Source of the DNA: Fusarium oxysporum f. sp. lycopersici 4287 | Taxonomy: Eukaryota > Ascomycota > Sordariomycetes > Hypocreales > Nectriaceae | Direction of reading: 5' to 3' | Length of the DNA stretch: 64,000 nt | Assembly (NCBI RefSeq): GCF_000149955.1 | Contig: NC_030990.1 | Coordinates: forward strand, 2,028,502 to 2,092,501 | Shown: positions 35,495 to 46,358 of the stretch, piece by piece | How positions within the stretch are numbered: the first letter of the stretch is position 1 | Layout: every line of letters starts with the position of its first letter | The notes under the pieces: generated by a model | What the model saw: only the letters and a program-made list of their open reading frames with translations | Databases searched by the model: none | Told to the model about the DNA's origin: nothing | Program-made: the position numbers and the translations under genes

Positions 35495-38094
35495 CGAGGC
35501 TTTCCAAGCCGCCGAGCCAGCTTCGAGAGCAAGTTCGCGGTGACTCACCAGAAAAGGAGAGGCCTTCCAAGCGAGCCAAACGGCAGGGATCGCCAGACTC
35601 TGAGGGTGGCCTATGCCCCGATCACCCCCAGGATATCTCACCGAGGGAGGATTTTCCTGACAATGAAGCAGCTAAAACAAAATACCAAACTGAGGAACAC
35701 CCTCGAATTACGGGTATTGAGAGCGCGTTGCCGCCCGCTGCTGAAGGCCAAGAAGCAGTCGAGCAGTATGAGACGATGAAGTCATCACAGGCCTCGGCGC
35801 ATGACGAGGATGACACCACAGAAACAACTCAGCCACTTTGGGTCAAGGGACGAAGCTCTATTTATGTAGATGCCTTCAATCTTGCGCTTGATACTGTCCT
35901 AGAAGAAGAATCACATTTATTTGATGGGAAAGAGACCGAGGTTTTCAAACAATGGAGAGGGCTGAACTACGAGGCTCAATATCTGTATGCCCTCTACGCA
36001 TTACCACAAATCTGATACTCGCTCACACTTTAAAGCTACGTCAGGCTCTTTCTGAGGAAAACTGCATCGTGGCATCGCCATAGCCGTCTTGGATATCACA
36101 ACGACATTTCGGACCTTGAGGCAGCGATAACTACCCTGCAATCGTCTCGTGTTCTGCCAGCGAGCACAGCCACCCCAATACAGAGCCCAGTTCATGGTCT
36201 TGAACTTGAAGAGTCGAGACTGGATGAGACGTTCAGCTTTGCCGATAGGTCACAAGATCATTTTGATTCTGTAGAAGAGGCTGCGTCGCTGCTGAGCCTA
36301 GACGAGTTGAAAGAGCTTACTAAGGAAGCAAAGGTCCAAGGGCGCAATAAATCAGAACTCATTCGTTCACTAGTAAAGATGAGCAAGCAACAGTCTGGAT
36401 TGATGTCGGTGGGCCTCAGCAGACACAACAGCCGTGGTTCTGTTTCCGAAGACCAGGAAAACTTGGATGCAAAAGCCAAGAGAAAGGACACCGCGAAGCT
36501 TCGGCGAGAAGATTCGAATCGAGAGCAGCATTTCCTTACAAAAATTCTCGCAATACTTGGACCTTGCATTCGATTGTCGCCACCAGCCTTCAAGCTTTTT
36601 GAACGGGTGCATCTTGTGTTCTATCGATCGACGGAGTGGACAGAGAAATCACTTACAACAATTATTCTTGCTAAAATTGCAAGACGTCATTTTCCTGAAT
36701 ACATTGTGTGCCGAACTTCGACTATATTTATGTCGCGCCTGCACCTACTAGAGTATGAAACTGCCATCCGCATGGAGGCCGAAGTCGATGCATGGGAGTT
36801 CAGTAGCCCACCCGGAGATGAGGGCCTCAGACTGATGGTCAACATCTTTGAGAAAGTTTACCCGCGATGGAAGATATTGGTTGAAGAAGAGCAGCACAAG
36901 GAGCACACAGTCTATGAAATGGGAGAGGGTGCTTACTTGAGACGTTTCACGCCAGGCCATTCGTATACAAGAATTGTCCATAAAGCAGCACCAGTTTTTG
37001 GAAAGCTCAAACAACATCTCAGAGAGCATGAGCTGCTCACCGAGCTTCTCGATCAACGGCTATTCCATCCTGCAAGACGAGGTAGTTGGTACCAACGAAA
37101 GGCTCTTCTGGAGGAGCATTATATGCCAGCTTTGGACCCAAATCCCAAATTCACAGACCCCGAACAGCAGAAGAAACATTGGAAGAAAATCGCAGTTGCT
37201 ACTTGTGAGGCTGGCCTACAAGACCCGGACTGCCATCTGATATTTCACTATGACCTGCAAAAACGCCTTGTCAAGTTAGAAAAGAAACTACGTATACCAC
37301 GTCGCTTACAACACGATTTTGGCCATGTTGATCTGCAAAAACCTATCGAACACACCATTAAAGGAATTCAACTCAAGAAGGATATCATTGCGAAGGGCGG
37401 TCGCCAAGTTTCAACCAAAACTATATGGCTCGATGAGCTAGACACCCAAGAGGAGTGTAGCGTTGAAGCAATGTGTCTCAGTCAATATCGATCAGAGGGT
37501 TGGAAGGGGTATCACGCTGAGGGTGGAATTATTCGCACTCTTTTCGCGTACCTCTTTTACGATATTCTCTTTATCTATATTCCAAATGTGTTTCAGACAG
37601 CATATCAAACATGTCCGCTGGATCTTCACACTGATGCTTTCTACCCGTCCCGAGCATCAGAAATCAACCACAGACTGGTCGAGATTGCCAATGGAGAGGC
37701 TCCACGACTCATTCGCAAAGTCTGGGAATCAGAACATGAGAGGAGAACAAGTGTGGTGGGCCTTAACTGGGATTTCGAGATTGACGACCTCGTAGAGCTT
37801 GCTGGGTGCTTCGAGGGAAGCGCTCTTGCAGCAGTATGCAAGGTGATGGCTCAAGAGTACAGACAACGAGGCGGCGGTATCCCGGATCTAATTCTGTGGC
37901 GCACTAATAATCTACCAGAAGATTCAAACAAGGTGCCTGGAAGGCCAAAGGGAGAGGTTATGTTCTCGGAAGTCAAGAGCGCCAACGACCGGCTGAGTGA
38001 TACTCAACGGCTATGGATCCATGTGCTTACTGGAGCAGGGGTAAAGGTTGCGCTCTGCAACGCCATAGCGAAGGAAGTGAGGGAAGTGGATTGA
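35479..38094 (+). CDS. FAN1: Fanconi-associated nuclease 1 (FAN1), VRR-NUC family
   Basis: Two exons, 35479-35984 and 36036-38094. The 51-nt intron (donor GTATGC, acceptor AAAG) is required to join ...NYEAQYL to YVRLFLRK..., a conserved FAN1 junction. The product is 854 aa. The N-terminus is polar and disordered. A SAP-type DNA-binding segment (SLDELKELTKEAKVQGRNKS) lies at about residues 255-290. The middle holds the TPR-like helical region. The C-terminal VRR-NUC domain has the PD-(D/E)XK signature: GIPDL (Asp at about 786) and EVK (Glu at about 814, Lys at about 816), followed by NDRLSDTQRLW. FAN1 cuts 5' flaps and unhooks interstrand crosslinks. No N-terminal UBZ finger is visible. The spacing between the catalytic Asp and Glu (28) is longer than I recall for human FAN1 (15). 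Family certain. Confidence 0.96.
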
Positions 38095-40946
38095 TCCCAT
38101 GTTCAAGACCAGAATGAACTTCGTGCTATTGAATCACGTTTCAAGGCAAGACGGGGACAGGGCATTTTGGTTTCCATCAAGCTAAAAGATGCATCTCAAG
38201 TTCACAACTGCCCTGCAATTTCACACTGCATTCAACCCAGCCAAACCATGGGGCGGCGATCTTCTCGCTCTGGGAAGACTATAATTATTTCCATGGGTGT
38301 GAAGAAGAGAGGTTCTAGCAAGGAGTGAGATCCGACAATCTGACTTTTGAGCCAAAATTAGCAATTGGCAAAGCATTCGAAACATGATCTAGGGCCTTGT
38401 TCCACCCAGCAGCCGGGTCACAGCGGTCTCAAACTCGTTTCTAATCTCAGACTCAGGGCTGAGGATCCCTCCTTGGTTTCAGATAGGCGGGAGGCGTGAG
38501 CTGGGCATCTCACGTGCATGGTAGCCAATGACAGGGCTGCAGACGAGACGGTGTGATGCGCAGGGTTGTCACATCACCACATGCGCATCTCGTCACTGGC
38601 GCATTCGGTGGGTTGGGCGAGTCAATAGGCTATGAGGGCTCTTAATCTAGGTTCTGTAGCCTCTCGGAAGCATCCTCTGCTTGCTGAACACGATGCCATG
38701 AGGAGCTGGGCTTCCGGTAAACTGGAGATTACGCGTGTTAGATCGGTGTTCTTTTTCACCTGTTGGACTTGTGCCATGGTAATTGAGTGATAGTGTCCCA
38801 GGACCTTGGTCATCTGGATGATGAGAGGTGATGGAATGAGCTTGAGTTTGGGTGAGGTGTCAAGAGCCTAGGCTTAAGTTCACGGGCAGTGAGGTTCAAC
38901 ATATTGTCACAGGCTGGTGCGGACCAAAGATTCACGTCGTCACGTCCCTGGTGACAATACCGCTGGGGGCCATTGGAAACACGCCAACTGGTCTGCTAGC
39001 GCATTGTATCCCTCGCAGTAGCTGGGTAGTATGCGCGAAACAAATCGACAAGAGTAGAAACGAGAGCGAGAGGGGAGATGCAGACACAGGCGCACCTGAA
39101 GCAAGACAACACGACACAACATATAGCGCAGGCATTACTATTACGGGCCATACAGGACAGACAAGAAACAACGCTTCTGCATGTCGCTATGTCCTCAATC
39201 CATTAAGAACCCCAATTCTCACAAATACAAATCGAAATCGTCGACCCACAGCCCTGGGCGCTTAGCACGGATCCAATCATGTCAACTCGCCCTCCATGGT
39301 GGGTGATGGGCTCTCCCGCCTTAGCCAATAACATATTCGAAGGCCATTGCCCGGCGCTTACAAGCCCAGTTTATGGGGCTCTCTGGTTCCGCTTGGACCA
39401 GGGTGCTGGGTCGCCAGAAGCTAGAGATCACGCCGCTTTTAAGTCTAAGTCTTTCTAGTGGTCCATCACCCCTGGGTGATGGGAGGGGGGTGCCGACAGT
39501 GGGCGAGCAGCATTGAAAGGATTCCTTAAGTTCAAATGGTTCCTTCGTACTCAATTCGCAGGGCAGCGCAGTGAAGATGCAGTGGCCCGAAGGAGAATAA
39601 GAGAAGCGCAATATTGGGGGAACAAGAACTGCCAATGCTTACCATGGCCCTCTCAGATGCCGCTTTCTGGCAATGACTATATCTGTCTATCTCTGCATAC
39701 GTCCTGTTCCTTTGGCCCAAGAGTTGGCCCAGTGGAGTGCATATATACATGGATGCTTCATTCACGTCTTTGCATCTCGTCACAACGCGGACCGAAATGC
39801 AGAATGAAAACGGGTCAACAATATGTTCTTCATCGTTCACCCCCATGTAACCCATCGTTCGAACGAAGCCTGAGGCTTGCTGAGATGATCTCTCACAGGT
39901 GCTTTTGCGACCCATGCTAAGTCTCCCGACAAGGAACAAGGGTATATCCCATCACTTGGGAATAGAAGGAAAATAAGGCAGATTAAGAGCAGGTGGGGTT
40001 CAGAGAAGCTTCGAGCTGGCGGCCGTTCTGTAGGCCGCCAGTGCGACCAAGATACGCATCGAGGATATACCCGTTGTGCGGCCTGTTCTTAAGACCATGA
40101 CAGATCCATTATAAGCGAGCAAACAAACAAACAAACAAACAAACAATCGATTGATCGATAGTGTGACGATATCCCCAATTAGATAAACAACAGAACGAAA
40201 CTTGTAAAAATGGTGACTCAGTCCAGGCTGGTAGGCTTGGCTCATATGATCAGGTACGTACCAGTCAGTCGGTTTCAGTCACCTAACACAGCACAAATCA
40301 GAGCACGCGACAAAATTGGTGTTTAAACAGCCCATGGCTTTATGAATTTTTTAGTAACGGCGCTGCTAAGAGCTGATTCTGCCCCCGATACACGGGGTCA
40401 CCGAAGCTCTAAGCGTTGTTCAATTCTTCTTCTGACGGTCCCCTCCTCATCCATAAATAACCCTGTTAGAGGGTCGCTGTCGACTGCGTCCTAGTCGCTG
40501 ATCTCAATCCCTTCTCCCCCGAGCCTTTCCAAATGTGCTGGTATCGTAATTCTTGGTCCATGCTATGCCCCCAGGGAATAGCACATCCAAGTAGGTAATG
40601 AAATTTGTAGAACGCCATCAAACTCCTCCAACCGCACCTCCCGGTCTCCCCATTCCTGATTCAACTCCTTCCAAAGCGTATAAAAAAAATATCAACAAGA
40701 GAATGCTTGAAGGTTAAACAGGCGACAGTTTTCGCCGCCGCCAGGTGTCGAAGGCCTGCTCCATATTTCGCCTTGAGGTGTGCATCCTCGTCGTTTTTCG
40801 GTATGTTCTTGGTAACGATGCATGTCTAAACAAAAGAAAGTTCATGAAGTATTCGAAGGATCGTTAAAGGTATGAGTTGATTGAGCAGATGATCGTTTTG
40901 AGTGTGGACATGATGAGTTGGGTAGATAATGATTAGCTCAGTAGGT
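38095..40946. other. Gene-free region downstream of FAN1
   Basis: 2.85 kb containing the 3' ends of FAN1 (+) and the 242-aa gene (-). Several 100-140 codon frames overlap each other on both strands at 38.85-39.94 kb. None has domains or coherent splicing. Confidence 0.55.
40120..40146. repeat. (CAAA)6 tetranucleotide microsatellite
   Basis: Six perfect CAAA units plus a partial one, followed by the ATCGATTGATCGAT palindromic cluster. Confidence 0.92.
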
Positions 40947-41675
40947 TTATTCCACCTTTCGTCTCTTGCCCTTTGGTGCTGGTGCCATTCTAGGTGTGTA
41001 TGTGACAGTTCTTGTCACCACCTCTCGAATGTGTCGCACGCTTGTCCGTGAGGTCTTCTGCTTCTTCTCTAGTAGGCGGGCCTTGAGAGCAGCATCCCAG
41101 TCGAACACTGAATGGACCGGTCTGGCACTGAAGGGTGATCGAGCGGTGCTTGCGCTCAACGGCGAGTCGATATTAGAGACGCTGGGACTGGGAGGCACCT
41201 TGAGGCTGGGGAAACAGACAGGGCCAGTAGGAGGAGCAGACATAGGCGTGGAGCAGGTGAAGGGACTAGGGGGCACCATAGGAGCCGTCGCTGGGGGAGT
41301 TGGACGGGCAAATTTCTTTGAAGTAGTGCTTGAAGCTGAAGACGGAGGAGTGCCTTCTTCACTCTTGCTAGAGGTGTCGGTTTCCTCGCTAGTCGCCGTA
41401 TCTGGGAGCGAGTCTGGGGTGGTCTGCCCTGAGCTCGTAGCTGGGGAGTTGAGAGCCATAGCCTTGGTGAGGAAGTCGGTATAAGCCATGGGTGGGCTAA
41501 TAGGCGTCTTGAGAAAGTCCGGATCAGGTTTGAATGTGAAGGAGACGGCCGAGATAGGCGTTGCCGATGTGATCTCGGAAGGAAAGGTAGCGGTGACGGG
41601 AGTGGTAAGCTTCCCCAACTTAGGCTTGGCGGTAGGCATGATGATTGTTGAGTTGACGTTGGTTGTCGAGATCAA
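40947..41675 (-). CDS. Unrecognised Ser/Thr/Pro-rich protein with basic C-terminus
   Basis: Single exon of 242 codons. I do not recognise a named family. The first 170 residues are Ser/Thr/Pro-rich with many SP/TP sites (possible proline-directed kinase targets). The last 60 are different: FDWDAALKARLLEKKQK is predicted helical, followed by a strand-like VRHIREVVTRTVTYTP and a terminal basic PKGKRRKVE that looks like a nuclear signal. The uneven complexity and the well-ordered C-terminal block argue for a real gene and against chance. Translation may start at the second ATG (41639), giving 230 aa beginning MPTAKPKLGKL. The antisense frame 40966-41484 is a shadow. It is flanked by large empty regions, so context gives no hint. 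Confidence 0.75.
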   Translation of the reverse strand: MISTTNVNSTIIMPTAKPKLGKLTTPVTATFPSEITSATPISAVSFTFKPDPDFLKTPISPPMAYTDFLTKAMALNSPATSSGQTTPDSLPDTATSEETDTSSKSEEGTPPSSASSTTSKKFARPTPPATAPMVPPSPFTCSTPMSAPPTGPVCFPSLKVPPSPSVSNIDSPLSASTARSPFSARPVHSVFDWDAALKARLLEKKQKTSRTSVRHIREVVTRTVTYTPRMAPAPKGKRRKVE

Positions 41676-43503
41676 GACTGGTGATTATGGGCGAGCTGAA
41701 GAGCCTGAGCTGTGTTGATTATATGAACCAGCAGCCAATCCCAGATAGTGGGAACTAGGAGTGCAGGCAGATAGAAGCAGCGAGTGAACAGACTACTGAC
41801 TGACTGGAGAAGAAGCGAAGGTGAGAGGGTAGCAAAGGCAGCAACAGACGATTATAAGGAAAGGACTGCGTCAAGTATTTGGCGCCAGAGGATGAAATTG
41901 GGAAGAGGTGGGCGCTTGAAGAAGTGAAGGGGGTGTGAAGCAGTTGGAACAATGTGGGGCTATGACGGCCTGTGAGGGTGAAGGGGTAGAGGGGTGTAAT
42001 GAAAGAGACGACGACCCCAGCTGGAGGTGTGGATAGGTAGGTAAGGTAATCTACCGTACGGGATACCACCAGACTGGGGCCGGGCGCGTGTACATGAGCC
42101 CGTACGGACAACCACCAAGGCACCAGCAGATGTAGAGAAACACAGGACGATAGGTAGAACAGCGACAACACAGCAGTAACAAGCGCGTACAGAGATGCAG
42201 GATCAGGCCAAAGAGGGCGGCAACAACACGAGAGACCATGCAATAAGCCCGTGAGGGGATGTATGGCTGTGGTTATCATTGATATGTTGCTCTTCTCTGA
42301 GCACTCTGCTTCACTCCGCAGCGTGTTCAGCCTGCCCAATGATCTGTGTTGCCGGCAAGCTTGCGATGTGAAGATGTGACTGTGCGGTTCTGCCAGCCGG
42401 ACAGTGACAGCTGTGCAGTATTATGCTACACAATGTCACTCTATCTCCGCTGGACCTTTGTTGCCGCACAGCAGCCGCCAATGGGTAGTTGGTTCGTTGG
42501 TGGGTGGGCGCCATGCTGGTGACCAAGAGAATTCAGGTCGGTTAAGGCCGTTTGTACTAACTGCACAACTCTTATGTCTACCTGGTTGATGGTTGATGGT
42601 GTCGTGGCAGGACAATTCCAAGCCAACGCCTGGACCCAAGCTGTGATTGAGACCGTAGACTCCTCTCTTTCAAGTGAGAAACACGAGCAACAGTACGGAT
42701 ACTGGACATGTTGGTCGGCGGCTCAACCTTTCAGTTTTCCATTCATCATGGTTGGTGGGCAGCAAGAGAGACGAGGCGCTGTGATGGTTGTAAGTTGCAA
42801 GGGCCGAAAGGTTGGATCTGGATTGGCTGACTTTGGCGGTGATAGTCGCGTTAAAAGCAGCATCAACCGCCTACGCCAACTCGAGAATAGGGCCATGCAA
42901 CTGACAGGGGGCGGGACGTCTGCTGATTCGATGGAGCAGGGCTCAATCAAGTGCCCTGTGTAGTTTAGTCTCCCTGCTTTTTTTATTCTCGAATACGCCC
43001 TAGTCACCTGTCATCCTGGCTGAAATCTCCCTCTCAGGGAGCTGTTTGGTCGCCGGAACCGTTGTTGGCGCCGGGGATTGCTTCCTGGCCCAGATGGTCG
43101 GGAGGAATGTGATTCGACCAAGGCAGGACTCGTAGTAGGCCTGGGAAAACACATGCGCAACTCTCCGGCTTTCACACAAACTGGTCTGTTTTTGGCTCGC
43201 GGCGTGTCAAAGTACCGAGCGAATAGGATCTCATCCATGGCCTTTTTCGCAATTCTGACAGCGACGAGGTAGGTTTGATGCTGACGAGTAATGGTTGATG
43301 CTTTGCAGCTGAATGAGTTTCTGGCGAGTTCTTTCGTAAATATTACGAGGATGAAGCTGGTTTGTCATATCCTTGAGGTCTATCTCGTGTCCCAGGTGAA
43401 TGATGGAGGGGAACCCGGGGTCACTTCGTGTGCTTACAAGGAGATGAAGAGTAATCTAAAGCTTCTATTTTGAACAAATGAGTGCAATTAAGAGGTATGC
43501 ATT

Positions 43504-43534
43504 GCCTAGGCAGGTACCTAGTAAGTAGGCAAGT
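43504..43534. repeat. Nested palindrome cluster (TTGCCTA...TAGGCAA)
   Basis: The outer arms TTGCCTA and TAGGCAA enclose the perfect palindromes TGCCTAGGCA and AGGTACCT. The same TAGGTA/CCTAGG core recurs elsewhere in the window's intergenic DNA. Confidence 0.7.
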
Positions 43535-45143
43535 ATTCATTTTATTGCAATTTTAAAACTTAATACACTGGTATTTTTCTTCACAATACTTTCGCAGATT
43601 CGATTACCATTTCCTTCAAACATCTCCAACAAATGGCCATGCTTCCTCCTCTACCTTAGTGAGGATAACTGAAAGTGGATATAGCAAATCATTGATCACT
43701 GCTTCAACTAACTCTATCCTTGATCTCAATCATGATGCCAAAGTTCGAAACTAGCAACAGCCCCAGGCGTGACGCTTATTGGGTGAGCTATCGACGAAGA
43801 TGAACATCTCGGCGAATAAAAGGTGTGGTCAGCCAATTCCAATGAGTGGTCATGCCTGTTGCCGTCAACTACGAATATGAGATGCCAATCAGCGGCCAGG
43901 GACTTTTTTTTACAAGACAAATGGCCACCAATCAACGGCTGAACATTAACGACTTACCACACAGCATCAAACCAGAGATTGGTCGGTCAGGAATGCCTTC
44001 CAGCGGCCAATGACCTTGACAAAGGCATTTGGGCTGCAAGTCGACGCGCGCGCAAATAGGCCCGTGCTGGTCGCAAAGGCTCTAGGAAATTCGTTTACGG
44101 AACCTCAGTGTGTACGAAAACCAATACTGTGGTTGGCTTCGATATTTCGACCTCCTCTGGCGATACGCGAGACAACTAGATGGCCTGGGTCAACTCTATA
44201 GTTGGAGAAGCGCGCGTCAATGCGAGGCATAATTGTTGCAGCTATTCTTGATGGGTTGCTTGACCAACACTTGCTAGACCGTTCAATCTTCAAACAAAAC
44301 ACATGGCACAGGAAATGTATAATTGGGTCATCTGGCGTACTGTCGATAAGCGCCACTGATAATGGATGCCAGGACAAGTTTGCCGAAGACATATCATGGA
44401 CCGCTCTTGTAGACCTTGGTCTTGCTTATGACTCCAGACACGGCGTCATGCGCATGGCCAGCAGTTGGTCTGAACTTCTGAAGCGGCGTTTGCTTGAGGT
44501 TCTGCACATGATGGCCAGTACTTGCGCTTGTTGATCATGCACCTGGATCATTGTCATTCTTTACTAGATCGCGAGCTCAACTCGTTTAGTGCTGTAACAA
44601 ATGACGATACAGTATATGACACCGAGATCTATGAAGCATACGCTTCTTGACTGCGATTTGTTGCCCTGATATAATACAACGGCGGCCTGAGTCGGTTGCT
44701 CCGTCTCGTTGACCACGGTCTATTGTGGTCTGTACCGTTCATGGACAAACCGCTTATGGGTATCGATGCTGGGTCGAACACACAGGTGAAGCAACCCTCA
44801 ATATCCTTTGCTGGCTAGCTCAGATAGTGACTTCTCACCTGCACTGTCCGAGCGGGTAACCCAGTGGTCCTGCGCTTTGACTGGGTACAGGGTAGCAGTG
44901 TCATCGTGACACCCATTCTTCAATAACCTCCACTACATATGTCATCCTCCTTTTAACCTAATAGAGTGAGGGGAGATACTAGGCAATGAGATAGAAACCA
45001 TGTTCAAAATCCTTTATCGGCTAGCAGAGTCACTTAGGGAAACTTATCTCATTTCCACTGCCTGAGCTTGCACCGATTTTACCAGTGCTTACTTAGGCAT
45101 AGCAACCCGTAGTATACTTCAATATAGAGTTCAAAATCGCAAC

Positions 45144-45161
45144 AAAAAAAAAAAAAAAAAA
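45144..45161. repeat. Poly-A run of 18
   Basis: Eighteen consecutive A on the + strand in an AT-rich gene-free stretch. No adjoining retroelement features were seen. Confidence 0.9.
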
Positions 45162-46202
45162 CACAACAGGACAATATAGGTACATTCACCTGGCTCATCC
45201 AGTGCTAATATACCATAGCGAGGTATCTGAGAATTTAATTACTCATAAATTACCTCAGCAGAACTTTGTATTAGGAGTCACCGCCCACCTCAGCTACCTT
45301 GGAATGGTTGATACCCGTGGAACAACTCTTAGTTGGTTATGACTGTGAGTTTCAGGTTGATGAAATGCAGAACACAGACCTTACGTATACTTCTTAAGGA
45401 TTTAGGATCAATATCGAGATATCCTTACCTCTACTGCATATCAAATAAATCAGAACGTTTTGACAGAAGGTACGAAGGAAACATTTAAAAGACAGTTAAC
45501 TGAGCGTCCCAGCACACCAGTGGTCGACACTCGCCATACCACGCACGACCCACTTGTTTTGTTCCTTCTTTTTCCAGGCTGGGGCCTGACTGCCTACCCA
45601 CATAAGTCCGGGTCTCTGCTGCCTACTATCGTGCCTTCCGATCCAGCTCCCCCACCGTACCGTCCCGCCTTCCCGTGCTAGGTTTATGGTCGGGCAGTCC
45701 AGTCAACTGTAGTGAGATGGAAAGAGAGAGTGTGTGACTTTTATTTATCATCATCGCGAAGGCTGCTGTTTCAACAAAAAACTTCTTTTCCATCAACGAA
45801 CTGCTTATCTCCTCTTTACGCTCACCAGTGTCGACTCTGTCAAGACGGCTAGTACATTTTAGCACAGACCTTGTTTCCTCTGCTGGGTACCATATTACAG
45901 CGTGTTTCTGCCTACCTAGGTACCTGTGCCGAATTTAATGGCCCCGGCTCCGTCATAGGCACCCCTCTCGGCCTCACTTGACTCTTACTCGACCCTCCGT
46001 CACCACTCGCTACAGTGCCATTCCATTCCATACCACACATCATCTTGCCTTACCCCAGGCTACGTACTTGGGGTCCTTTACATAAGGCTACCTGCTGTTA
46101 GTCACCCGCCGTCAAACGCCAACGCCACCTTCCGATTTCTGCTCTGTACCCTCAGACATCCTTCTATCCTTGGTCTTCTCCCAAGACCTCCCTTAAACCG
46201 CC

Positions 46203-46358
46203 ACGATTCCCCCCACCACGAGGAAGCGGAAGGCTGCTGAGGCGACGATTTCCTCTGCCAACAGAGACGAAGAGCCCAACAAGAGAGTCATCGCCTCAGC
46301 TGCCGTCGTAGACAAACACGCCCTGCCCCCAACTCCACTCACCACCGCCAGCAACCCC
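46203..46358 (+). promoter_or_regulatory. Possible ACG-initiated N-terminal extension of the Ariadne ligase
   Basis: Fifty-two codons in frame with the ATG at 46359 are open back to ACG at 46203, in the context ACCGCCACGA and directly preceded by an in-frame TAA (46194-46196). The encoded stretch starts with a basic TTRKRK cluster resembling a nuclear signal. ACG in a GCC-type context can initiate weakly in eukaryotes. Whether it is used is inference. Confidence 0.35.

Larger units (their letters stand above)
41676..46202. other. Large mostly gene-free region
   Basis: 4.5 kb. The part next to 41.7-42.4 kb is probably the promoter/leader of the minus-strand 242-aa gene; a 194-codon frame there (41755-42339, -) is C/T-derived low complexity. 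43.5-45.4 kb is more AT-rich, carries TAGGTA palindromes at 43504-43534 and a diverged duplication near 44.8/45.0 kb, and may be old repeat debris. 45.4-46.2 kb is pyrimidine-rich and is probably the Ariadne-gene promoter and leader. Confidence 0.5.

Noticed and set aside
41755..42339. 194-codon minus-strand frame upstream of the 242-aa gene
   Set aside because: Leu/Ser/Pro-rich by reading a pyrimidine-rich promoter; no family resemblance, and it sits where the leader of the downstream gene is expected.
42574..42963. 129-codon + strand frame
   Set aside because: No recognisable domain, plausible introns or partner; base composition like surrounding non-coding DNA.
44850..44920. Possible tRNA-like fold near GGGTAACCCAGTGGTCC
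   Set aside because: No A and B box pair, no acceptor stem; only a short local hairpin.
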